Assembly: GCA_003480165.1 (NCBI GenBank)
Contig: QUIQ01000002.1
Coordinates: forward strand, 124,001-188,000
Source of the DNA: Firmicutes bacterium AM41-11
GTDB taxonomy: Bacteria; Bacillota_I; Bacilli_A; Erysipelotrichales; Erysipelotrichaceae
Direction of reading: 5' to 3'
Length of the DNA stretch: 64,000 bases
Shown here: positions 46,876-54,917 of the stretch, piece after piece
How the letters are laid out: every line of letters begins with the position of its first letter
How positions within the stretch are numbered: position 1 is the stretch's first letter
The notes under the pieces: model-generated
Database searches by the model: none
Told to the model about the DNA's origin: nothing
Seen by the model: only the letters and a program-made list of their open reading frames with translations
Made by a program: the position numbers and the translations under genes

Positions 46876-47743
46876 AAATGTAACAAAACAATACGGAGAA
46901 GTAAATGCTGTTAATAAAGTGAATTGTGTTATGGAAAAAGGAATTTATGGACTGCTTGGAGTAAATGGAGCAGGAAAGACCACATTAATGCGTATGCTTT
47001 GTACGATTGTTCAACCATCAGAAGGACAAATATTATGGAATGGTAAAGATATATGGAAACTAGGAGGTGAATACCGAGAAGTTCTGGGATATTTACCACA
47101 GGATTTTGGATATTATCCAGATTTGACCGTATATGATTACATGATGTACATTTCTTCTATAAAAGGGTTAAAAATACCGTTTGCCAGAAAAAAAGTGAAG
47201 CAATTATTAAATCAAGTAGGAATGGAAAAATTCAGTAAAAGAAAAATGAAGAATTTGTCTGGAGGAATGGTTAGACGTGTAGGAATAGCACAGGCGATGT
47301 TAAACGATCCGCAAATTCTTGTCCTGGACGAACCTACCGCTGGATTAGACCCGAATGAAAGAATACGTTTTCGTAATTTAATTAGTGAATTGTCGGAAGA
47401 ACGTTTGGTGCTCTTGTCTACACATATTGTATCGGATATTGAGTACATTGCGAATAATATTATGTTAATGAAAGATGGAGAACTTTTTTATGCAGGTACC
47501 GCGGAAGAATTAGTATCTTCTATGAAAGAAAAGGTATGGCAATGTAATGTTTCGAGAAGTATGATAGACAAATATATGAGTGAATATTTGGTTGGAAATA
47601 TAAAAACAACAAAAACCGGAGCAGAGCTTAGAATTATTTCAATAGAAAAGCCAACAGAAGATGCTGTGGCTGTAGAAAAAAATCTGGAAGATGCATTTCT
47701 ATTTTATTTTGGAGAAAAATCGGAGGAAAAACAAGATGCTTAA
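46859..47743 (+). CDS. ABC transporter ATP-binding protein
   Basis: The ATG after TTGGAGGATTACACGT gives 294 aa. Walker A is GLLGVNGAGKTTLMRML, signature NLSGGMVRRVGIAQAML, Walker B ILVLDEPTAGLDPNE. The long C-terminal part after the nucleotide domain is typical of bacitracin/lantibiotic-type exporter ATPases. It works with the permease encoded next (8-nt overlap). Confidence 0.9.
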   Translation: MKLEFKNVTKQYGEVNAVNKVNCVMEKGIYGLLGVNGAGKTTLMRMLCTIVQPSEGQILWNGKDIWKLGGEYREVLGYLPQDFGYYPDLTVYDYMMYISSIKGLKIPFARKKVKQLLNQVGMEKFSKRKMKNLSGGMVRRVGIAQAMLNDPQILVLDEPTAGLDPNERIRFRNLISELSEERLVLLSTHIVSDIEYIANNIMLMKDGELFYAGTAEELVSSMKEKVWQCNVSRSMIDKYMSEYLVGNIKTTKTGAELRIISIEKPTEDAVAVEKNLEDAFLFYFGEKSEEKQDA

Positions 47744-48926
47744 ATTAGAATTAAAACGAATTTTTTCAAAGAAAATTAATGTATTTGCAATCGGATTGGC
47801 ATTGATACTTGCTGTCATTTTTAGCGGATTTGCAGTTACAAGTAATCGCTATGTGGATGAGAATGGAAATGCTAGTACTGGAATTATGGCAACAAGAAAA
47901 CTTACAGATAACAGACGAGCATGGAAAGGTACATTGACAGAAGATGAACTTGGAAAAGTTATAGAACAAAATAAAAATGCGATGACACAATCCTCAGAAG
48001 AAAATGCGATTTACGGAACGACATTACAACCGATAGATGATATTAGGGGTTTTATAATATCGGTATTAACACCGGATGCAGAATATGATGAAAGTGTTCT
48101 GAATCAAATTACAGAAGAAAATGTGCAAGAGTTCTATGACACTTATCATAAAAATATGGAAAAGATGGCAGAAGAATATGGAAAGACTTCTGTACAGAAA
48201 AAATACTTGGAAAAGAAATATAATGAAATAAAATTACCAGTAGAATACGAATCTTATAGTTCATGGGATACTATGATTATGTATGTAGAAACGTATTCTA
48301 TTATTCTGGCAATCATAGTTGGTTTTATTTGTGCTGGAATATTTGCAGATGATTTTCAGACAAAAGCAGATGCAGTATTTTTCTCTACAAAGTATGGACG
48401 TACAAAAGCTGTTAAAACAAAAATACTGGCAGGAATAGCTACGACAGTTATGATTTATTGTATGGGAATTATATTACTTAGTGTGATTTGTTTTGGAATT
48501 ATGGGAACCAGTGGTATGAATACACCTTATCAAATGTATCAGGCGTATAGTATTTACATTATGTCATATGGACAATACTATTTGTTGACAGTTGTATGTG
48601 GATTTATAGCCAGTATGCTGGCGGCTGTAGTGTCTATGTTAGTAGCGGCTAAAATGCATAAAATTAGTGTTGCTGTTTGCATTCCGTTCTTTTTATATTG
48701 CTTATTGCCATTTATAGGACGGGCACTTTCTGGGTATACAACGCTTTTCAATTTGATACCAACAATTTTGACAAATGTACAGGCAAGTGTAAAAGTCCCA
48801 CTTATTTATCAGATTGGGAATTGTGTATTTCGACAAATTTCGCTTGTAATGGTAATGTATACAGTGATGGCAATAGCCTTACTGCCTTTTATTTATAAGA
48901 GTTTTCGCAGATACGGAAATAAGTAA
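47736..48926 (+). CDS. ABC-2-type transporter permease
   Basis: The ATG after CGGAGGAAAAACAAG gives 396 aa. The first membrane segment (about 14-33) is followed by an extracellular domain of about 170 aa and then five membrane segments, the layout of exporters that act on peptides or antibiotics. It forms one operon with the sigma factor, membrane protein and ATPase. The cargo is unknown. Confidence 0.82.
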   Translation: MLKLELKRIFSKKINVFAIGLALILAVIFSGFAVTSNRYVDENGNASTGIMATRKLTDNRRAWKGTLTEDELGKVIEQNKNAMTQSSEENAIYGTTLQPIDDIRGFIISVLTPDAEYDESVLNQITEENVQEFYDTYHKNMEKMAEEYGKTSVQKKYLEKKYNEIKLPVEYESYSSWDTMIMYVETYSIILAIIVGFICAGIFADDFQTKADAVFFSTKYGRTKAVKTKILAGIATTVMIYCMGIILLSVICFGIMGTSGMNTPYQMYQAYSIYIMSYGQYYLLTVVCGFIASMLAAVVSMLVAAKMHKISVAVCIPFFLYCLLPFIGRALSGYTTLFNLIPTILTNVQASVKVPLIYQIGNCVFRQISLVMVMYTVMAIALLPFIYKSFRRYGNK

Positions 48927-48992
48927 AAATTGTATTCATACTCATAAAAAACAAAGTAAGTAAAATATTTTCTGGAAAAATCAAAGCATAAT

Positions 48993-49265
48993 TTAAAGAC
49001 CGGATAGATTTTTTCCAATGCAAAATCCAATCTGTGGATATAACTCCTGAATTTCCTGATATTTTGATTCAATCATTTCTGGTTCATCAGCCCAGATCTT
49101 TTCATATATTTTGAAAGCTCTTTTAAAATGTGTTTTGGCTTGCGGAAGATTGGCAGTCATCAGATAAATGGTTCCAAGGGTTTCCTGTACTTTGGCATAA
49201 TCCAGACAGTCATCGGAATGGTATTCCTTGATGATGCCGGATAATTTTTGTAATTCGGAGATTCA
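48993..49265 (-). pseudogene. C-terminal TPR remainder of the STAND NTPase
   Basis: Directly after the in-frame TGA (49263-49265) the frame reads ISELQKLSGIIKEYHSDDCL and ends IGFCIGKNLSGL at a TAA. Reading frame and sequence type are continuous with the upstream protein, so a single nonsense substitution split the gene. Confidence 0.65.
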
Positions 49266-51026
49266 TCTTTCGGGTTCCTGCTGTTTTGTCAGGAACATTG
49301 CATAATTGGCAATCTGAGGTATGCTGTCATTTATATGAAGCAGGTTAAATTGGTCAAGCAGTGAGATACTTTTTTCCATGTGTTCTCTTGCAAGATCGGG
49401 ATGAGCGTTCATGCGGTAAAGTCCACCGAGATTGGCATGAAGGTTGGAAACAAGGCGAGCATTGTCAGCAGTGATAGTTTCTATCTGGGCAAGTGCATTC
49501 TTTTCTAGTTTTATTGCTTTTTCAGGTTTGGTTTCAAGAGTTGCCTGAAAATCTAGTAATAATGCCCGGTCAGAGTCGGTTCCAATGTTTTTTGTCCTTA
49601 ACAGCCCCGTCAGTTCCTGAATGATTCCATTCATACCTTTGTGGTAGTTATAGTTATCCATGTATGGAAATGCATTTTCCAGAAAAAGCAGATACTTTGG
49701 TATATCATCCTTTTCAATCAATTCTATGATATTTCCGATTGTTTGAAATAGCTTTTTGTAATAAGCTACTTCCATTCCATGCATTAAACATATTTTCTGT
49801 AAAGAATCCAGTAATATGTGACAGCTACTTACAGATGGTTTTGTCTCTGAAAGGGCAATTTCCTTAATCATAGGATGCAGGGAGATTGTGTGACGTGTAG
49901 TTGTCTGCACAAAACCAGTTTCAATCAAGTCGTTAATTTCATTTAAGGTAGGCAGTTCCAGCCATTTGGCGAATATGCGGGCAGAAATACCAGTGTAAGG
50001 AAGAAAACACAAATTGCACATGATATCCTGCTGTTTTCGGGATAAAGCATATAGTGAAAATAGAGTATGGATATGACTATAATAAGTGGCTTTACTGCTT
50101 TGACCATCCTTGATTATCTTAATTTTATCTTCATTATCGAGAGATGCTCTTTCTTCCTGAAGTTTTGCTAATAACTGACCTGGAGTTGAAATTCCATTTT
50201 CCAAAAGTTTTGCAGCCAGTTCTACAGCAAAAGTATGATAGTGTACGGTCTCTATGATTTTTTCGACGGTCGAACGATACTTGTCTGCTTCTGAATAAAA
50301 TGCAGATGTCAGTTGGAAAAGAATGTTTATATCCTGTATTTCTTTTAATTGAAAAGTACAGTATTCATTCAGATTACTTCTGGTCGTAAATAAAATCTGG
50401 CAGCGATATTTTAATACTACTGACAGAAAGCTGTCCTGTGTGGCAGTGACATTAAAATTATCTATGATAAGCAGAGTATCAGATTTCAGGGAACGCAGGA
50501 AACGGTTATGTCTTTGAAACCGTTCCTGTTCAGTGCTTTCCGGAAGATCGTCAATAAAATCCATGTCAGTAATGTCCTGATGAAGATTGCCGGTATATTC
50601 TACATAAAGGATATTGGTGTATTGCTTTATGTACCGCTTTGCGTAGGCTTTGGCAAGTTCACTTTTTCCGATTCCGGCGATTCCGCAAAGAAAAACATGA
50701 CGGTTTTCCTCAAGCATGGTATATAATTCTTCTAGTTCTTTATCTCTTCCGATAAAATGACGGCATGGTTTCGGAACCTCACTGTCCATAATATAATCCA
50801 GCACAATAGGGGATAAAGCGCCTCCGGCGAGCAGCTTCTGATTTTTGGTATTACGTTTGATGAATTGGCGTTCCATGCCAAAAGAAATCAGTTTTGCAAG
50901 AAACAGCAGTCTTGAACTGGCTGGTTTATATAAGGGAGTCAGATTTTTCTTTTTCGCATCTGAGATGCTGTCATCCTGAATGAATAAAGTGTAAATATCT
51001 TGTATAGCCATATTACAGTCAGACAT
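49263..51026 (-). CDS. STAND-type NTPase with TPR region, cut by an in-frame TGA
   Basis: This 587-aa protein has CRHFIGRDKELEELYTMLEE, Walker A FLCGIAGIGKSELAKAYAKRY (about 110-120), a Walker B-like TLLIIDNFNV and the sensor segment ILFTTRSNL, which form an NB-ARC-like STAND core. The C-terminal half is helical with TPR-like repeats (LVSNLHANLGGLYRMNAHPDLAREH). Past the TGA the same frame stays open for 89 more codons to 48993 and continues TPR-like sequence (VQETLGTIYLMTANLPQAKTHF), so the original protein was about 677 aa. STAND proteins act as regulators or in phage defence. No clear ribosome binding site precedes the start. Confidence 0.7.
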   Translation of the reverse strand: MSDCNMAIQDIYTLFIQDDSISDAKKKNLTPLYKPASSRLLFLAKLISFGMERQFIKRNTKNQKLLAGGALSPIVLDYIMDSEVPKPCRHFIGRDKELEELYTMLEENRHVFLCGIAGIGKSELAKAYAKRYIKQYTNILYVEYTGNLHQDITDMDFIDDLPESTEQERFQRHNRFLRSLKSDTLLIIDNFNVTATQDSFLSVVLKYRCQILFTTRSNLNEYCTFQLKEIQDINILFQLTSAFYSEADKYRSTVEKIIETVHYHTFAVELAAKLLENGISTPGQLLAKLQEERASLDNEDKIKIIKDGQSSKATYYSHIHTLFSLYALSRKQQDIMCNLCFLPYTGISARIFAKWLELPTLNEINDLIETGFVQTTTRHTISLHPMIKEIALSETKPSVSSCHILLDSLQKICLMHGMEVAYYKKLFQTIGNIIELIEKDDIPKYLLFLENAFPYMDNYNYHKGMNGIIQELTGLLRTKNIGTDSDRALLLDFQATLETKPEKAIKLEKNALAQIETITADNARLVSNLHANLGGLYRMNAHPDLAREHMEKSISLLDQFNLLHINDSIPQIANYAMFLTKQQEPER

Positions 51027-51032
51027 CAGTGG

Positions 51033-51066
51033 AAAGCCTATAAGTACTGTACTTACGGCTTTTTTA
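51033..51066 (+). terminator. Terminator without an upstream gene
   Basis: AAAGCC-TA-TAAGTAC pairs with GTACTTA-C-GGCTTT (51033-51062), ending in a T run. No plus-strand gene ends here, and the STAND gene diverges from this point, so it may be a remnant of a lost gene. Confidence 0.55.
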
Positions 51067-51284
51067 TGCCTTTGACGAAAAAAGTTGGAATAGTAGAAGT
51101 AGAGAATCAGATGGATGAATTTGAAAAAATATATTTTAATGGCGATTTTTTCAACAGAAAGAACACAAAATTATATATTCTATGTTTGTGCAAAGGGGTA
51201 GTTCAAAAGGATATTGTTATATGGGGACTTGCCACAATGCTGCCAGATGGACAGAAGTATTTAAAGTTAATGTTGGATAATTAA
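51066..51284 (+). CDS. Small hypothetical protein
   Basis: This is a possible 72-aa protein starting at an ATG in the T run of the preceding hairpin, with no clear ribosome binding site. It contains VENQMDEFEKIYFNGDFF and WGLATMLPDGQKYLKLMLDN. I do not recognise it; it may be a fragment of a longer lost gene. Confidence 0.25.
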   Translation: MPLTKKVGIVEVENQMDEFEKIYFNGDFFNRKNTKLYILCLCKGVVQKDIVIWGLATMLPDGQKYLKLMLDN

Positions 51285-51357
51285 AATGATGTAGAAGTAT
51301 GATGGAATTTTAACAGTGGAGTTAATTTCTGACATTAACATTCAATTGGTCAGCTTA

Positions 51358-51410
51358 AAAACTTGTCAATAATTTGAGATACAAAAATCATGACAAGTTT
51401 TAATTTTATT
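51358..51410 (+). terminator. Inverted repeat with T-rich tail
   Basis: AAAACTTGTCA (51358-51368) and TGACAAGTTTT (51391-51401) form a perfect 11-bp stem with a 22-nt loop, followed by AATTTTATT. It lies 34 nt before the zinc-ribbon gene. Confidence 0.55.
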
Positions 51411-51443
51411 AAGTTGAAAAGAGAGAGAAAGGGTATTTGAAAA

Positions 51444-52258
51444 ATGAAAAAATGTAGTGAATGCGGTCAAGAGTATGAAGATAAGTTTAACTTTTGCCAG
51501 AAATGTGGAACAAAACTAGATTCGGTTGAATCAAAAAAGATTGATGAACCTAAACCATCAAACCGATTCCAAAGCCTATACAGGATAGCTTAAATGCGAA
51601 ACTAGCTTCGAATCCAAGTACGGTTATTCAAGATGAAAAGGGATTAAAGCGATTTTACTTATTAGTTGCTAGTATTGTTTGTGGAGTTATTGTTTTACTT
51701 GTTGGAATTAAATTGTTTTTCACTTATAAAAGCCTTACTGGTTCTTCTAGTGTATCAGATGCATTTAGTGCGATATACGATGCTGTAGGAAGCGTGAGAA
51801 TGGGCGTGACGGTCTTCTATATTGCCTTTATGCTTAATTTAGTTTGTATTGGTGGATACATTTATAGATATGTGAAGCTGAATGATAAAAGAAAGGATTC
51901 TTTATTGGCTTTAGGAACGCTTGGTGTGAGTGAAATTGTTGCGTTAACGTTAATGCCAACAATGATGACTTTAAGCAAGATTATTACCACTATTGATGGT
52001 ATCAATAATGGTACATCCAGTTTATGGGATCTTGGTTCTGCAGCGTCTTCTTTCTCAACCAATACAACTGGTTTAAAAGTATCTTTGGCATTGTTCTTCC
52101 TGACTGAAATAGCGGTTGTTGCGGTTTCTGGATATACCATTTATCAAGAAAAAGCGGGAAAAGAAATTTCACTAAATAATCTTCAAAACTCTGGCAAAGG
52201 TATTGTTGAAACGGTAAAAGAATATGCGAAAACGGAAAAAGGCAAAAACGTGTTTTGA
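51444..52258 (+). pseudogene. Zinc-ribbon membrane protein, first part, frameshifted
   Basis: Translation from the ATG gives MKKCSECGQEYEDKFNFCQK with a CxxC-CxxC zinc ribbon, then shifts frame at CCATCAAACCG (51566-51576), where one A appears to be missing. The restored frame (PIPKPIQDSLNAKL) continues with at least three membrane segments and ends at 52258. A second missing A in GGCAAAAACG (52241-52250) separates it from the next part. With both repaired, one protein of about 534 aa results. Confidence 0.6.
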
Positions 52259-53046
52259 TTGTTTCTGGTGTATGTGGTGCTCTTATCATTTGCCTGGTTG
52301 GAACGGGTATCTATAGTGCTGTTAAGAAAACACCGCTTGATTTGGTGTCATCATGTAATATTTCTTTCAAAGGACCGGATGGCAATGGATATGTAGATAG
52401 CAATGATTATAATTATGGATGCCAACCGGATTATGATAAAACAAATGATAATATGGGCACTTTTATGAATATGGTTAGTTATTCAGTGGATAAATCGGAT
52501 GGATTATCTAATGGAAATAAGGTAACTATAACAGCAAAATACTCTGCGGAAACGGCAAAAAGTCTAAAAATAAAAGTTAAAGAATCCGAAAAAACGTATA
52601 ACGTACATGGATTAACAAAAGTTTATAAAACATGGAAAGATATTCCTAAGAAGACTAGAGATCAAATCATTCAAAAAGTACAGAAAAGAGTAGAAAAAAA
52701 GGCGAAGAGTTATTCACCGTATGTTTTCTCTTCGGATGGTGCAACTACTGTGAACTCTGTTGAAAATGTAGCAATTTATTATTCTTTTGATAAAGATTCG
52801 GGAATGGGTTCGGTTCTTCCTGTATACAAAGTAAGTGTTACCAATGATCATGATGGAGAAGCTGAGAATAACACTTTGTATTACTATTCAACGGTAAATG
52901 TAGATGGTGATTTTAAATCATCCGATAAAAGTGCATTTAAAAATTATATGGATTATTACAAATTAGATGATGATGAAACTGAAGCGGATGTACTCGATAA
53001 AATCGCAAATTACGAAAATATGGATGAAGATGATTTAGTTCACTAA
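52255..53046 (+). CDS. Zinc-ribbon membrane protein, second part (extracellular domain)
   Basis: The 263 residues open with a membrane segment (SGVCGALIICLVGTGIYSAV) followed by a large, Asp/Asn-rich outside domain (NISFKGPDGNGYVDSNDY). Its TTG start overlaps the previous stop and lacks a ribosome binding site. One extra A upstream would join it in frame to the zinc-ribbon part (EKGKKRVLIVSG). I read it as the C-terminal half of one protein; separate translation is possible. Function unknown. Confidence 0.55.
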   Translation: MIVSGVCGALIICLVGTGIYSAVKKTPLDLVSSCNISFKGPDGNGYVDSNDYNYGCQPDYDKTNDNMGTFMNMVSYSVDKSDGLSNGNKVTITAKYSAETAKSLKIKVKESEKTYNVHGLTKVYKTWKDIPKKTRDQIIQKVQKRVEKKAKSYSPYVFSSDGATTVNSVENVAIYYSFDKDSGMGSVLPVYKVSVTNDHDGEAENNTLYYYSTVNVDGDFKSSDKSAFKNYMDYYKLDDDETEADVLDKIANYENMDEDDLVH

Positions 53047-53063
53047 AAGAGAGGTTATTCTGT

Positions 53064-53784
53064 ATGAGTAAGTGTAAATATTGTGACTTTGAAAATGATG
53101 ATGATGCACTATTTTGCGGTGGATGTGGCCATAAAATCGAAGATAAGGAAAGTAAGATTCCGGTAATTCCTAAAAGTGCGGTTCCAAACATTCCAAGTAC
53201 GGGGAATTTAGATGCTGAAAAAGAAACAAAATCTGAGGGTGAACAAAGTACTTTAGATGTTTCAAACACGAGTACTGAAGAAGATCCAACGATGGTAGAT
53301 GCCCAAAATACCATTGATTCTAATGTGCCTAAAACACAAAAATCGCATCGTTCAATTCTTATTGTGGTGTTAGTATTAATTATTATTTTTGGTGCAGGTT
53401 GTGGTGGATTAATAGCTTTTCAAAATTCAAAACATCAAGCGGAGATTGCGGCTTTAAAAGTCGAGCAGAAACAAAGAGAATGAATCGAAAAAGAAAGTGG
53501 AAGCTGCGAAGAAAGAGGCAGCTGCCACAAAAAAATCATCGGATTCAGACAAAGATCAATCGAATTACAGTTCGAAACCAAGTGCTGGTACATATGTTGC
53601 CAACTATGATATGAAGGAAAGAGCCGATGCTTCGCTTTCTGCTGAACAAGTTGGGCATATCAAAAAAGGAGATTCTTTAGACATTGTAGAAGTAGTCGAT
53701 AATGGTGACGGTTCATATTGGGGAAAATTATCCAATGGTCATTATGTTTGTGTTAAAGATAATGAGTATCAGTATTTGTCCTGA
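53064..53784 (+). pseudogene. Zinc-ribbon, membrane and SH3-like domain protein, frameshifted
   Basis: The first frame (53064-53483) has MSKCKYCDFENDDDALFCGG, a zinc ribbon, an acidic linker and a membrane segment (SILIVVLVLIIIFGAGCGGL). The second frame (to 53784) carries a coiled Lys/Ala region and an SH3-like domain (MKERADASLSAEQVGHIKKG, DGSYWGKLSNGHYVCV). One extra base near 53470-53480 breaks a 239-aa protein. Such SH3 domains bind cell wall. It follows the preceding zinc-ribbon gene by 17 nt. Confidence 0.65.
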
Positions 53785-53796
53785 TTACAATTCTAG

Positions 53797-53832
53797 TAAC
53801 TGTTTGCACGAATGTGCAAGCAGTTATTTTTT
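53797..53832 (+). terminator. Terminator of the zinc-ribbon gene pair
   Basis: TAACTG-T-TTGCAC pairs with GTGCAA-G-CAGTTA (53797-53825) around GAAT, followed by a run of eight T. Confidence 0.88.
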
Positions 53833-53913
53833 TTATTTTTTTTTGAACCAAAACGGGAATTAAGTCGTCTTCATAGTGAAAGGAAGATAAGAAAGCTTAT
53901 CGAGGAAAAAACT

Positions 53914-54558
53914 ATGGAACCATTAAGAGAAAAAATGATGAATCAAAAGTCAATGGCAGATGTACAAAAGTATATGCACCAATTTAATAAGGGTACCCGT
54001 AAAGACAAGGATGGAAAGGGTACAGGCAATCATAAAAATGATATTGTTTTTAAAGAAGTAGAAAATAGCTTTGGTAATATGGATCGTTACCTAAAAGTTT
54101 TATCTCGCTACGTTTACACACAGATGGAAAAAGATAAAGTGATGCGTGTATATGATGTATATCATGAAAGTGAGAAGCAAAATGGATATAACCGCAAACA
54201 ATGTCGGCAATATGGAAATGCGGTATATGAATATCATGAAAGAACAAAGAAAAAGAATTGTAAATATCCAATATATGAAATTATGCAGAAGGATATTCAT
54301 TCCCTTACCACATTAGATGTAGATACTTGTGAATATAGAGAAGCATCTATTGAAGAAATAATGGCATTCTGCAGAAGCTTAAAGAATACTTTTGAAACCT
54401 ATTGTTTGAATCGATTCATGGGAAAAGATAGAGTGGTAGTTGTTGATGGGAATACAAGAGTCAATATGCCAGAAGATTACAGTTGTTTTAATACGGATTA
54501 TGCGTTTTACCGAAGCGTCGTAAATCGTATTAACGAAATCGAACAGAGCGTATTGTGA
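53914..54558 (+). CDS. Hypothetical protein (214 aa)
   Basis: The ATG after GAGGAAAAAACT gives 214 aa; the in-frame extension upstream runs through the preceding terminator and is unlikely. It is soluble and charged, with NQKSMADVQKYMHQFNKGTR near the start and a Tyr/Arg-rich middle (VYDVYHESEKQNGYNRKQC). I do not recognise it. It ends just before a convergent terminator. Confidence 0.55.
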   Translation: MEPLREKMMNQKSMADVQKYMHQFNKGTRKDKDGKGTGNHKNDIVFKEVENSFGNMDRYLKVLSRYVYTQMEKDKVMRVYDVYHESEKQNGYNRKQCRQYGNAVYEYHERTKKKNCKYPIYEIMQKDIHSLTTLDVDTCEYREASIEEIMAFCRSLKNTFETYCLNRFMGKDRVVVVDGNTRVNMPEDYSCFNTDYAFYRSVVNRINEIEQSVL

Positions 54559-54563
54559 TGTAA

Positions 54564-54592
54564 AAAACACTTGAGATTTTCTCGAGTGTTTA
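54564..54592. terminator. Bidirectional terminator between convergent genes
   Basis: AACACTTGAGA (54566-54576) and TCTCGAGTGTT (54580-54590) pair with one wobble. It has a T run on the minus strand and AAAAAA on the plus strand side. Confidence 0.7.
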
Positions 54593-54808
54593 ATGGGCAT
54601 CGGGAAAATGATCGTTGAATTTTCCGCCATAATGATGATTTTTATAGTTTCTGAAATAAAGGAGTGCCAGTAACAATGCAAGATCAAGGAGGATAATCCA
54701 AACCATTACTTTGAAACTCAAGGCATAGAAGAAATAGCCAATAAATGAGCCAACGATAATGAATAATCCAAGAATCAACAGAATGGAATCGAAATGTTTT
54801 CTTTGCAT
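54590..54808 (-). CDS. Small membrane protein
   Basis: The ATG after GAAGGTGGTGACTTTT gives 72 aa. Two hydrophobic segments (SILLILGLFIIVGSFIGYFF and VMVWIILLDLALLLALLYF) are followed by a short His-rich tail (NHHYGGKFNDHFPDAH). The function is unknown. Confidence 0.55.
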   Translation of the reverse strand: MQRKHFDSILLILGLFIIVGSFIGYFFYALSFKVMVWIILLDLALLLALLYFRNYKNHHYGGKFNDHFPDAH

Positions 54809-54917
54809 AAAAGTCACCACCTTCTTCACAAAAATTATACCATACGATGAATAAAACCTTAATTTCTAGTGATTTGTGTAACTAAAAAAATATTCTTAAA
54901 AGAAATGCGTGAAATAC

